Source: Planctomycetota bacterium (GTDB taxonomy: Bacteria > Planctomycetota > Phycisphaerae > Phycisphaerales > UBA1924). From it: DNA of 8,909 nucleotides. The translations under genes were made by a program, and so were the position numbers. The notes under the pieces are model-generated. The model was not told where the DNA came from, did not search any database, and saw nothing but the letters and a program-made list of their open reading frames with translations. The DNA lies in contig JAEYVB010000085.1 in the NCBI GenBank assembly GCA_023429345.1, forward strand, positions 1 through 8,909, read 5' to 3'. This document shows, one piece after another, positions 1 through 6,710 of the stretch (its first letter is position 1; every line of letters starts with the position of its first letter).

Positions 1-1
1 C

Positions 2-2410
2 GAACTGGGGTCAGCCCGCCGCGACCCGTTTGTCCGGGACCTCACGCTCCGCGTGGCGAGCGTGGTGCAGCGGCACGAACGGCTCATCCGGGAGCGCTTC
101 CCGAAAACGATCCGGCGGAACGCGGGGTACGGCCTCGATATGGTGCTGGCCGCGATGGATGCCGCCGGGCCGCGGGCCGACAGCGAGCGGATCCTGAGCA
201 GCATCAATCTCTCGCACCTGCTCTGCGGGAGCGAGGGGACGCTCGCGGTGACCCTCGGCGCCGAACTGAAGCTGACCCCCTTGCCGATAGCCCGAGGGAT
301 GGCGGTCATCGGGCTGGCCTCGCTCGAGGAGGCTATCGACGCGGTGGTGCCGATCCTCGGAACCGGCCCGAGCGCGGTGGAGCTGCTGGACGACACGGTG
401 ATCGACCTGGCCGCGGCCAACGCGGAGTACAAACGGTACGTCCAGCTCTTGCCGGCGCCGGTCTCCGGAATGCTCCGGGCCGTGCTCTACGTCGAGTACT
501 TCGGAGGATCGGGGGCGGAGGTCGAGGCGAGGTTCGGCGAGCTCAGCCGGCTCATGGCTCGGACCGTGCCCGCCGCGCGGACGGTCTGCTACACCGACGC
601 GAATGCGATCGCCGCGGCGTGGAAGCTGCGGAAGGCGGGCGAGCCGCTGCTGCACGGCATGCCGGGCGACCGGAAGCCGATCACGTTCGTCGAGGACAAC
701 GCCGTGCCGGTCGAGAACCTGTCACGGTTCGTGCGCGAGTTCAGGGCGATCGTGGCGCGGCACGGCACGAGCGCGGCGTTCTGGGCGCACGCGAGCGTGG
801 GCGTCCTGCATGTACGTCCCTTTCTGAACATCCGCGACAGGGCCGACCGGGACCGGATGGAGGAGATCGCCATCGAGGTGGCGGACCTCGCGCGCGACCT
901 GGGCGGTGTCATGAGCGGCGAGCACGGGGATGGACGCGTGCGGGGGCCGCTGCTCGAGCGGTTCTACGGGCCGGAGCTGATGGGCGCGTTCCGCGAGATC
1001 AAGGGGATCTTCGACCCCCGGAACCTCCTCAATCCGGGAAATCTCGTCGAGCCGAGGCCGGTGGCCTCGATCGCGGAGAAGCTGCGGGTGGAGCCCGGGG
1101 ATCGTCTCGTCGATGTCGCCCGGGCGGAGACGTACTACAGGTACGACGACCAGCACGGCTTCCGCGGCGCGGTCGAGATGTGCAACGGGGCCGGGGTGTG
1201 CCGGAAGAAGTCGGGCGGCACGATGTGCCCGTCGTACATGGCGACGCTGGACGAGCGGCACTCGACGCGCGGACGCGGCAACGCGCTGCGGCTCGCGATC
1301 ACCGGGCAGCTTGGCGGGGTGTGGGACGACCCGGGCACGATGGAAACGCTCGACCTCTGCCTCTCCTGCAAGGCGTGCAAGGCCGAGTGCCCGAGCAATG
1401 TGGACATTGCGAGGTTGAAGGCGGAGTACACCGCGCAGCGGATTCGGAGCGGCGGGCGCGTGCCGCTGCGGGCGCGAGTGTTCGGGCATGTGCGGGTGCT
1501 GAACACGATCGGGAGCGGTGCGTCCGGCGTGGCGAACTGGGCCAGCCGGCGGCCATGGGTGCGAGCGGTCCTCGACAGGGGGCTGGGACTGGCGCCGGAG
1601 CGGTCCCTCCCGGAGTTTTCGAGGAGCCTCATGCGGCGGTGGCCCACGCAGAGGAGCCAACCGACGCAGAACGGCCCCCGCACACCACCCATTGTGGCGC
1701 TCTTCGCGGACTGCTTCACCGCGTACAACGAGCCGGGCATCGGCCTGGCAACGCGGCGGGTGCTCGAGGCGTTTGGGTACGAGGTGCGGCTCGTGAACGC
1801 CGGCTGCTGCGGTCGGGCGATGATGTCCACCGGGCTCCTCGAGGATGCGATCGCGACGGCGGACGCCACGCTGGAAAGACTGCGGCCGGTCATCGAGGAC
1901 AGCACGGTGCGGGCGATCATTGTGTGCGAGCCCTCGTGTCTGTCCGCCTTCAAAGACGATTGGCTGCTCCTGAAGTTGCGGACGCCCCTTCAACTGCGGC
2001 GGCAACTCGCGGACAAGAGCTGGCTGCCCGAAGAGTTCCTGGATCGAGACTGGGAGCGGCACCCGCACCGGCCCGGGTTCGACCTCCAGCATTCGGAGGT
2101 CCTCCTCCACGGTCATTGCCATCAGAAAGCGCTCTGGGGCGATTCATCCGCGGCCCTGCTGCGCAGGTTCTGCGGTGACCGGCTGAGGGTGCTCGACAGC
2201 GGGTGCTGCGGGATGGCCGGGTCGTTCGGCTACACCGCCGATCATTACGGGATCTCGATGAGGATCGGAGAGCAGGTGCTTCTCCCCGCGGTGCGTGGCG
2301 CGCCGGCGGCAGTCGTCGTAGCGCCGGGAACATCGTGCAGGCACCAGATCCGCGACGGCACCGGCGTGAGCGCGGTGCATCCGATGGAGTTTGCAGCGGG
2401 CCTGCTCTGA
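2..2410 (+). CDS. YdiJ-like FAD-linked D-2-hydroxyacid dehydrogenase with fused Fe-S domains (5' partial)
   Basis: Oxidises a D-2-hydroxyacid (D-2-hydroxyglutarate or D-lactate type) at FAD and passes electrons through iron-sulfur clusters, probably to an acceptor at the membrane; the substrate is not readable from sequence. The frame is open from base 2, so the gene begins outside the window; a GTG at 53 lies inside conserved sequence and is not the start. 802 residues are present, while E. coli YdiJ has about 1,000, so most of the FAD-binding domain is missing. Seen in order: end of the FAD-binding domain with GSEGTL (about 227-243); FAD-oxidase C-terminal domain with SGEHGDGR (about 914-937) and FDPRNLLNPGN (about 1010-1042); a first Cys set CNGAGVC...MCPSY (1181-1240); a ferredoxin-like CLSCKACKAECP (1358-1393); then two CCG-domain motifs, AGCCG (about 1799-1813) and SGCCG (about 2198-2212), with HGHCHQ (2108-2125) between. 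It converges on gcvT across 40 bases. Family confident, substrate open. Confidence 0.9.
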   Translation, partial: ELGSARRDPFVRDLTLRVASVVQRHERLIRERFPKTIRRNAGYGLDMVLAAMDAAGPRADSERILSSINLSHLLCGSEGTLAVTLGAELKLTPLPIARGMAVIGLASLEEAIDAVVPILGTGPSAVELLDDTVIDLAAANAEYKRYVQLLPAPVSGMLRAVLYVEYFGGSGAEVEARFGELSRLMARTVPAARTVCYTDANAIAAAWKLRKAGEPLLHGMPGDRKPITFVEDNAVPVENLSRFVREFRAIVARHGTSAAFWAHASVGVLHVRPFLNIRDRADRDRMEEIAIEVADLARDLGGVMSGEHGDGRVRGPLLERFYGPELMGAFREIKGIFDPRNLLNPGNLVEPRPVASIAEKLRVEPGDRLVDVARAETYYRYDDQHGFRGAVEMCNGAGVCRKKSGGTMCPSYMATLDERHSTRGRGNALRLAITGQLGGVWDDPGTMETLDLCLSCKACKAECPSNVDIARLKAEYTAQRIRSGGRVPLRARVFGHVRVLNTIGSGASGVANWASRRPWVRAVLDRGLGLAPERSLPEFSRSLMRRWPTQRSQPTQNGPRTPPIVALFADCFTAYNEPGIGLATRRVLEAFGYEVRLVNAGCCGRAMMSTGLLEDAIATADATLERLRPVIEDSTVRAIIVCEPSCLSAFKDDWLLLKLRTPLQLRRQLADKSWLPEEFLDRDWERHPHRPGFDLQHSEVLLHGHCHQKALWGDSSAALLRRFCGDRLRVLDSGCCGMAGSFGYTADHYGISMRIGEQVLLPAVRGAPAAVVVAPGTSCRHQIRDGTGVSAVHPMEFAAGLL

Positions 2411-2450
2411 GGTGTCACCGCCAGGTCGTCGCCGCTCAGCACACGGGGCT

Positions 2451-3578
2451 CTAGGCCTTCGGCGCCTTGTAGAACGGCAGTTTCACGACCTTGCCCTCCA
2501 GCAGGCCGCGGCCGCTGTCGATCTGGAGCGGTGTATCGACCGCCGTGCTCGCAGAATCCACGAAGCCCATGGCGATCGGGTAGCCGAGCGTGGGGCTCAG
2601 GCAGGCGCTGGTGACGGCGCCGACCTCGCGGTCGCCGGCCTTCACGGCCATGCCCTGGCGGGCCGTGCGTTTGCCGTCGATGGCGATGCCGACCAGCTTG
2701 CGCTTGGGGCCGCCCTCGGTGATCGTCTTCTTGAGGGCGTCCATACCGATGAACTTCTCGCCGCGCTCGCCCCGGTCCTTGTCCATGGCTATGGCGAAGT
2801 CCACGCCGCAGGAGAGGGCGTTGATCTCCTCCCCGAGCTCATGCCCGTACAGGGGCATCCCCGCCTCCATGCGCAGCGTGTCGCGCGCTCCCAGGCCCGC
2901 GGGCTTCACGAGCGCAGTCTCGGACTTCATATCCACATCGCGGAGCAGCAGGCCCATCGCCATACCGACAGCGGAGGCCGGGAGAATGACCTCGACGCCG
3001 TCCTCGCCGGTGTAGCCGGTGCGGCTGACGTAAAGCTTCATGATGAGCAGGTTCTTGACCGCGAAGCGGTAGCGTTTCAGGCTCGGGATCTCGTTGGAGA
3101 ACCGGGAGACCAGGCTCATCACCTTGGGCCCCTGCAGGGCGACCATGGCGGTGCTCGTCGTCTGGTCGTCGATCTTGACCGTCAGCTCCGAGCGGGCCTT
3201 GGCCTCGTCGAAGTGTTTGACGATCTTCTCGCGGTTGGCGCCGTTGACCACCATCAGGAACTCGTCGTCGTCCAGGCGGTAGACGATCACATCGTCGCGT
3301 ACGCCACCCGATTCATTCAGCACCAGGGAGTACCGGCACTGGCCGGCCTCCATGTCGCTGATCCTCCGGGTGCAGACCCGCTCCAGGAACCGCCGGGCGT
3401 GGCGGCCGGTGATCTTTAGACGTCCCATGTGCGAAACGTCAAAGAGCCCGCCGGAGGTGCGGACCTGCTGGTGCTCCTGGTGGATGCCCGTGTACATCAT
3501 GGGCATCTCCCAGCCGGCGAAGTCGACCATCTTGCCGCCCGAATCGACGTGGAACTGGTAGAGGGGGGTGCGCAGCAC
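2451..3578 (-). CDS. gcvT: Aminomethyltransferase, glycine cleavage system T protein
   Basis: Takes the aminomethyl group held on lipoylated H protein, releases ammonia and transfers the one-carbon unit to tetrahydrofolate as 5,10-methylenetetrahydrofolate; cytosolic. From the chosen start the protein has 375 residues, normal for the family. Visible motifs: FDVSHMG near residues 46-52, GGVRDD at 91-96 (the DD holds the catalytic aspartate of T proteins), ALQGP at 147-151, SRTGYTGEDGVE at 185-196 and GLGARDTLRMEAGMPLYGHE at about 228-247. I chose the GTG at 3578 because homology begins right after it (LRTPLYQFHV) and GGGAG lies 7 bases upstream. The frame stays open to 3773, but those 65 extra residues are Arg/Pro/Gly-rich and unlike the family. 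No gcvH, gcvP or lipoylation gene is in the window, so it stands apart from other cleavage-system genes here. Convergent with the dehydrogenase. Confidence 0.95.
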   Translation of the reverse strand: MLRTPLYQFHVDSGGKMVDFAGWEMPMMYTGIHQEHQQVRTSGGLFDVSHMGRLKITGRHARRFLERVCTRRISDMEAGQCRYSLVLNESGGVRDDVIVYRLDDDEFLMVVNGANREKIVKHFDEAKARSELTVKIDDQTTSTAMVALQGPKVMSLVSRFSNEIPSLKRYRFAVKNLLIMKLYVSRTGYTGEDGVEVILPASAVGMAMGLLLRDVDMKSETALVKPAGLGARDTLRMEAGMPLYGHELGEEINALSCGVDFAIAMDKDRGERGEKFIGMDALKKTITEGGPKRKLVGIAIDGKRTARQGMAVKAGDREVGAVTSACLSPTLGYPIAMGFVDSASTAVDTPLQIDSGRGLLEGKVVKLPFYKAPKA

Positions 3579-3585
3579 GGCGGGG

Positions 3586-3590
3586 CTCCC
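3586..3590 (-). promoter_or_regulatory. Shine-Dalgarno sequence of gcvT
   Basis: On the minus strand GGGAG lies 7 bases upstream of the GTG at 3578. It decides the gcvT start in favour of the 375-residue form over longer readings of the same frame. Confidence 0.55.
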
Positions 3591-3798
3591 GGAAGGTGTG
3601 GTATCGGCCGAGCCAGACAGGCATCGGGCCGGAACGTTATGCCGCCACGAATGGATGGGCCGGATCCGGGCCCGGTTCACGCCGCCAAGCCGCGCCGGTC
3701 TACCCAGCCTCGGATGGCCGGCGGCAGGGGCATGGCCCCGCGTTGGATGCCCATGGCGTAGCCCTCGCCTCATAGCGCCACCGCCGTACTACCCTAGA

Positions 3799-3833
3799 GC
3801 AGCTCCACAATCACCGTCCGGGAGTGGTGCTGC
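3799..3833. repeat. Imperfect inverted repeat / hairpin downstream of panC
   Basis: Arms GCAGCTCCAC (3799-3808) and GTGGTGCTGC (3824-3833) pair over 10 bases with one mismatch around a 15-base loop. It sits about 50 bases past the panC stop. There is no T-run on either strand after the stem, so it is not a textbook intrinsic terminator; it could be an RNA 3'-end stabiliser, a protein-binding site, or a by-product of the coding-like tail it overlaps. Confidence 0.4.
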
Positions 3834-3881
3834 ATGATGGCAACAGCGGTTCCGCCGGCACCCTGAATAACGAGATGCCCG

Positions 3882-4745
3882 TTAGGGGACGGGCGGACCC
3901 CACGGCGCGTTGTCGATGAGGCGAGTGGCTCCCGCCCGGGCGGCGATCAGCGCTCGTCCCGGGCGCCCGGGACGCCACGTTGCAAGTGTGTCGGCATCCC
4001 GAACGACCGCGTATTCGGGAACGAGACCGGCCTCGCCGAGCACTTCGCCCATGATCGCCTCGGCGGCTCCAGGGTCATCCGCGGAGCAGGCCCGGCAGAG
4101 GGCCTCGGGGATGGCCGCGGCGAGGCGTCGCTCCTCGCTGGAAAGAAAGCGGTTCCGGCTGCTGAGGGCGAGGCCGTCCGGCTCGCGAAGAGTGGGGTGC
4201 CCGATGATCTCGATAGGGAGGTTCTCACCATCTACCACCGCCGAGATGACCCGCAACTGCTGCCAGTCCTTCTCCCCGAATACCGCCACCCGCGGCCGAA
4301 GGATCGAGAATAGTCTGAGCACCACCTGGCAGACGCCCGCAAAATGGCCCGGCCTGAACGCGTCCTCGAGTCGGGGCTCGGTCGCGACGGGCGGCAGCGG
4401 CGGCACCGGGATCGTTGCGCCGGGCGGGTACACCGTCGGATACGTAGGAGCAAAGACCGCTGCCGCGCCGGCCCTTCGGCAGATCTCAAGATCGGCCTCC
4501 AGCGTCCGCGGGTAACGCTCAAAGTCCTTGGGATCGTTGAACTGCGTGGGGTTCACGAAGATCGTCACGGTGCAACCGCCCGGCAGACCGCGTTCGTCTG
4601 CGGCCAGTACGCCGCTCTCGATCAAAGCCTGATGGCCGCGGTGCAGAGCGCCCATCGTAGGGATAAGCACACCGGATAGTCCGGAATCCAGCCCCCGACG
4701 GCGGGCTTCCCTCTCGACATCGGCAAGCGTGCTCAGAACGACCAT
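3882..4745 (-). CDS. panC: Pantothenate synthetase (pantoate--beta-alanine ligase)
   Basis: Joins D-pantoate and beta-alanine with ATP, through a pantoyl-adenylate intermediate, to give pantothenate (vitamin B5), the precursor of coenzyme A; cytosolic. From the chosen start it has 287 residues, the usual length. Family motifs are all present: PTMGALHRGH at residues 29-38, with the HxGH nucleotide-binding signature at 35-38; FVNPTQFNDPKDFERYPRT starting near 63; FRPGHFAGVCQVV near 130-142; FGEKDWQQL at 156-164; REPDGLALSSRN at 187-198. The ATG at 4745 places PTMGALH at the normal distance from the N-terminus. A longer reading from a TTG at 4808 would overlap the gene upstream and adds Pro/Gly-rich residues not expected in the family. 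No strong ribosome-binding site is seen; the gene lies 34 bases behind the PilZ-like gene, so co-transcription or translational coupling is likely. panB and panD are not in the window. Confidence 0.97.
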   Translation of the reverse strand: MVVLSTLADVEREARRRGLDSGLSGVLIPTMGALHRGHQALIESGVLAADERGLPGGCTVTIFVNPTQFNDPKDFERYPRTLEADLEICRRAGAAAVFAPTYPTVYPPGATIPVPPLPPVATEPRLEDAFRPGHFAGVCQVVLRLFSILRPRVAVFGEKDWQQLRVISAVVDGENLPIEIIGHPTLREPDGLALSSRNRFLSSEERRLAAAIPEALCRACSADDPGAAEAIMGEVLGEAGLVPEYAVVRDADTLATWRPGRPGRALIAARAGATRLIDNAPWGPPVP

Positions 4746-4779
4746 GGCGGGCAAAGGCTCGCCCACCCGGCCCCCCGGG

Positions 4780-5229
4780 TCAAGTCGCGGGGCGGGTGCG
4801 GGCCACAATCCATGCCGAGATTTCAGGACGGTCCGGCACCCGCATCAGTTCGAGCTCCACCCGGTACAGCCCGTCGCCGTCGTATTCGCAGTCGGTCACG
4901 CGGCCCAGGAGCGGCACGGGTTCGTCGTCGATGAGGTGGACGGCGACCAGCACCCGGCGGTTCTGATAACACATCCGGCGGGTCCGGATCACGATGTGGG
5001 ACCGACCGAGTTCCCGGCCGCGGCCGGACCAGGTCGGGCCGGGGCGGTCGCGGTCGTCAAGCTCGGAAAGGTCGAGCTCGGCATCGAAGCGGATACCGGC
5101 CAGGGTTGGTCTTTGCGACGCCGGGGTCGGGTCCGGGTCCTCGTCGAAGAAGGAGACGGGTCGCGGTGGGGGCGGGGGGGGCTTGGAAGCCGTGTACCGA
5201 TTCCGGGTAGCCGAGAAGAGTGCGCCCAC
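4780..5229 (-). CDS. Small protein with degenerate PilZ-like beta-barrel domain
   Basis: A 149-residue protein of unproven function. Residues about 1-45 look disordered: a run of six prolines near residue 18, then an acidic, proline-rich stretch. From about residue 67 the pattern of alternating strands (SHIVIRTRR, RRVLVAVHLIDD, PVPLLGRVTDCEY, GLYRVELEL) resembles a PilZ domain, the cyclic-di-GMP-binding barrel. The place where PilZ domains carry [D/N]xSxxG reads RELGRSH here, so the usual ligand contacts are not evident and binding is doubtful. No signal peptide or membrane segment is seen, so it is probably cytosolic. The GTG start at 5229 is supported by AGGGGA six bases upstream. It is the first gene of a probable two-gene operon with panC and is divergent from a glycosyltransferase; co-occurrence with panC may be only positional. 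The coding call is stronger than the PilZ assignment. Confidence 0.6.
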   Translation of the reverse strand: MGALFSATRNRYTASKPPPPPPRPVSFFDEDPDPTPASQRPTLAGIRFDAELDLSELDDRDRPGPTWSGRGRELGRSHIVIRTRRMCYQNRRVLVAVHLIDDEPVPLLGRVTDCEYDGDGLYRVELELMRVPDRPEISAWIVARTRPAT

Positions 5230-5235
5230 AACGAA

Positions 5236-5241
5236 TCCCCT
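5236..5241 (-). promoter_or_regulatory. Shine-Dalgarno sequence of the PilZ-like gene
   Basis: AGGGGA on the minus strand, six bases before the GTG at 5229. It supports GTG as the start and is the best ribosome-binding site in the window. Confidence 0.65.
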
Positions 5242-5332
5242 GTGATCCTCTTAGATCGATCAGGAACGATCCGGCCTTGGGCGCACGAGTCCGAATGGGT
5301 GTGTCGATGGCTTACGCAAGCCCCCCGGCCGG

Positions 5333-5338
5333 TATAGT
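5333..5338 (+). promoter_or_regulatory. Possible -10 element (TATAGT) upstream of the glycosyltransferase
   Basis: TATAGT stands out in the GC-rich divergent region between the PilZ-like gene and the glycosyltransferase. A poor -35 candidate (CTTACG, 5311-5316) lies 16 bases before it. If used, transcription would start around 5345 and give a leader of roughly 40 bases before the ATG at 5388. It competes with the TACGCT element at 5374 as the real -10. Confidence 0.3.
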
Positions 5339-5373
5339 CGATACAGACGGAACGGCCACTCCACCCGACCACC

Positions 5374-5379
5374 TACGCT
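5374..5379 (+). promoter_or_regulatory. TACGCT -10-like element before the glycosyltransferase start
   Basis: TACGCT lies 8 bases before the ATG at 5388 and no Shine-Dalgarno sequence precedes that ATG. The same hexamer occurs before two other starts in the window (6619-6624 and 8804-8809). It fits the TANNNT -10 pattern seen before leaderless genes in some other bacteria. No good -35 is visible. Confidence 0.45.
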
Positions 5380-5387
5380 TTCCGGCC

Positions 5388-6362
5388 ATGGTTCCTGCTG
5401 CCCCCCAGGCTGGTCCGGCGGTCCACGTGGTCATCCCGACCCATACGACCCGGCACCTGGCCTCGTGCCTCGCCTCGATCGCTCTCCAGCGCCTGTTGCC
5501 GGCGACGGTGGTCATCACGTGCGATACCGATGCCCCCGAGATCGGCGATGTCATCGACCAGGTGTGGCCGACGGTCGTGGCGACCCTGCACGGCCGCCCC
5601 GCGCCCACGCTGATGCACGTGGTCCGCCCGCACCAAGGGCGGGCGATGCTGAACCAGGTACGGAACAACGGTCTCCGGACCCTCGAGGCCGCGGGCCGGC
5701 TGCGGGACCGGGACACCGTGGTCGTGGTCGACGGCGACACCCTGCTCGCGCCCGACGCCGTCTCCCGTCACGCCGAACTTGCCCACCTGGGGTACGAACT
5801 GGTGATCCCGTACCGCGTGAACCTGAGCCAGCAGGTGACGGAGGCGGTCACGCCCGAAGGGGTGATCCACGCCGCCGAGCACGGGTGCTTCGAAGCCTTG
5901 GTGGGTCCCCCCGACGGGCAGGAGCTTTCCGATCGGCACCGCCGCTATCGGCGGCAGTTGCTCCTCCGCCGTGTGCTGCCGGCCTGGGCCGGGCTCAACA
6001 AGCCCCATAAGCCCAAAGTGCTCGGGGGGCACCACGCGGCCAGCGTCCGATGCCTGCGGGCGGTCAACGGCTACGACGAGCACTATGTCTCGTATGGCTT
6101 CGACGACGACGACCTGTCGCGCCGGCTGCACGCGCTGCGGCCCCCGCCCCGGACCTCCTTCGCGGTCAAGGACATTTTCGCGTACCACCTGTGGCACCCC
6201 AGCCGGGCGCCGGCAAGCCCGACGCTCGCCCCCGGGTACGAGCGGTTCGTCCGCGATCTGCCCACGGTGGCCGAGCAGGGCTGGCGGACGCCCCTGCCCC
6301 AGCCGGTGCCCTCGGTGCGGCTGGTCAGCGGCGTGCGGGGAACGATCGCCGCAGCCAGTTGA
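5388..6362 (+). CDS. GT-A fold glycosyltransferase, family 2-like with galactosyltransferase-type C-terminal motif
   Basis: Transfers a sugar from a nucleotide-sugar donor to an unknown acceptor, probably for surface polysaccharide or glycoconjugate. It has 324 residues from the chosen ATG and no membrane segment, so it should act in the cytoplasm or at the inner face of the membrane. The GT-A nucleotide-binding start VHVVIPTH is at about residues 12-19, followed by the usual SCLASIALQ helix; the metal/donor-binding DxD is VVDGD, DGD at 115-117; GGHHAAS follows at about 213-219; and GYDEHYVSYGFDDDDLSRRL, ending at 247, matches the catalytic C-terminal motif of family 7-type galactosyltransferases. 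A late AYHLWHP is at 265-271. Upstream ATGs at 5295 and 5307 are in frame but would add residues outside the fold; the ATG at 5388 has TACGCT eight bases before it. Its 3' end overlaps the zinc-ribbon gene by 38 bases, tail to tail. Donor and acceptor cannot be told. Confidence 0.85.
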   Translation: MVPAAPQAGPAVHVVIPTHTTRHLASCLASIALQRLLPATVVITCDTDAPEIGDVIDQVWPTVVATLHGRPAPTLMHVVRPHQGRAMLNQVRNNGLRTLEAAGRLRDRDTVVVVDGDTLLAPDAVSRHAELAHLGYELVIPYRVNLSQQVTEAVTPEGVIHAAEHGCFEALVGPPDGQELSDRHRRYRRQLLLRRVLPAWAGLNKPHKPKVLGGHHAASVRCLRAVNGYDEHYVSYGFDDDDLSRRLHALRPPPRTSFAVKDIFAYHLWHPSRAPASPTLAPGYERFVRDLPTVAEQGWRTPLPQPVPSVRLVSGVRGTIAAAS

Positions 6363-6612
6363 CGATCCGTCCCCACAACCCCGGGGGCTCCGGGCTGCCC
6401 CGGGCCTGCGTCTGGGCGGGCTCGAACTCCTCGTCGAACCCCTCCATCTCCGCATAGCTGCGCGCGGGACGGGCGTAGAGGTCCTCGCCGCAGTTCGGGC
6501 AGGCGTACGTGGTGTCGGCCCGGTGGCCCTGCAGGGCGGGACCGTCGTACCCGCAGGCCAGGCAGAGCCTTCGGTGAACACGGGAGGAGAGCGGAGTACG
6601 CATCGCTCGCAT
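6325..6612 (-). CDS. Small two-CxxC zinc-ribbon protein
   Basis: A 95-residue protein of unknown function. Two cysteine pairs, CLAC at residues 17-20 and CPNC at 38-41, are spaced as in a rubredoxin-like zinc ribbon and should bind one zinc. They are followed by EDLYARPARSYAEMEGF and an acidic stretch near residues 58-66 (GFDEEFEP), and the chain ends in a basic, aromatic tail (LWGRIVNWLRRSF) that could form an amphipathic helix. The cysteines and the compositional change from acidic to basic make a real protein likely, although it lies opposite the end of the glycosyltransferase for 38 bases. Start: ATG at 6612, with another ATG three codons in (6603); the first has TACGCT six bases upstream and there is no Shine-Dalgarno sequence. 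It follows pyrG on the same strand by 98 bases, with a terminator-like hairpin between, so it probably has its own promoter. Role not known; nucleic-acid or protein binding is only a guess. Confidence 0.75.
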   Translation of the reverse strand: MRAMRTPLSSRVHRRLCLACGYDGPALQGHRADTTYACPNCGEDLYARPARSYAEMEGFDEEFEPAQTQARGSPEPPGLWGRIVNWLRRSFPARR

Positions 6613-6618
6613 GGAGCA

Positions 6619-6624
6619 AGCGTA
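6619..6624 (-). promoter_or_regulatory. TACGCT -10-like element before the zinc-ribbon gene
   Basis: On the minus strand TACGCT is 6 bases before the ATG at 6612, with no Shine-Dalgarno sequence between. The position suggests a leaderless transcript. About 17 bases farther upstream only a weak CTTTCG-like -35 is seen. Confidence 0.5.
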
Positions 6625-6643
6625 CCGCGGTGCCGACGGGGCG

Positions 6644-6682
6644 AAAGAGGAACTTGCCGGGGTTCACCGGCTCGGCGGCAAG
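6644..6682 (-). terminator. Probable intrinsic terminator of pyrG
   Basis: About 30 bases past the pyrG stop, minus strand, the arms CTTGCCG (6676-6682) and CGGCAAG (6653-6659) pair perfectly over 7 bases around a 16-base loop, followed by TTCCTCTTT. The loop is longer and the T-tract less pure than in a strong terminator. It lies just before the promoter-like element of the zinc-ribbon gene, consistent with separate transcription of the two genes. Confidence 0.45.
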
Positions 6683-6710
6683 ATTTCCCGCGGCTCGAAT
6701 GAGGGCGCAA

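Larger units (their letters stand above)
3579..3881. other. Intergenic region between panC and gcvT, no convincing gene
   Basis: About 300 bases separate the panC stop from the gcvT start, long for this compact window. It contains the gcvT ribosome-binding site, an imperfect inverted repeat (3799-3833) and, on the minus strand, an open frame ending at a TAG just left of the repeat (about 3794-3796) whose last residues, VIVELL, look protein-like but which has no start codon upstream except an ATG 13 codons from the stop. A 25-codon ATG frame at 3677-3754 on the minus strand has a weak purine-rich stretch before it; I do not recognise its product. A possible AT-richer -10 (CATAAC, about 3637-3642, minus strand) could serve gcvT, but I see no good -35. 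The region may be a gcvT leader, a decayed gene or both. Confidence 0.4.

Noticed and set aside
53..55. GTG at 53 as start of the dehydrogenase
   Set aside because: The frame is open to the left edge and the residues before it continue the expected family sequence; the FAD-binding domain would be missing from that start.
619..2178. Long alternative frames inside the dehydrogenase, including 619-2178 (+) and 722-2122 (-)
   Set aside because: Arg/Ala/Gly-rich or Pro/Arg-rich shadows of a gene with all its motifs in one uninterrupted frame.
2405..2445. Bidirectional terminator between the dehydrogenase and gcvT
   Set aside because: TGCT-GAG and CTCAGCA can pair only with a two-base bulge and a loop of over 20 bases, with no T-run; too weak to call.
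2391..3419. Open frame on the + strand opposite gcvT (342 codons)
   Set aside because: Antisense shadow; composition is low in hydrophobic patterning and gcvT motifs are complete on the other strand.
3677..3754. 25-codon ORF on the minus strand in the panC-gcvT gap
   Set aside because: It has an ATG and a weak purine-rich stretch upstream, but is too short and unlike anything I recognise to call without comparison to relatives.
3579..3773. N-terminal extension of gcvT to 3773
   Set aside because: Its 65 residues are Arg/Pro/Gly-rich and unlike T proteins; the GTG at 3578 has a good ribosome-binding site and gives the usual length.
5373..6710. Minus-strand open frame of 445 codons opposite the glycosyltransferase
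   Set aside because: Antisense shadow; it also runs through the zinc-ribbon gene in another frame and shows no recognisable domain.
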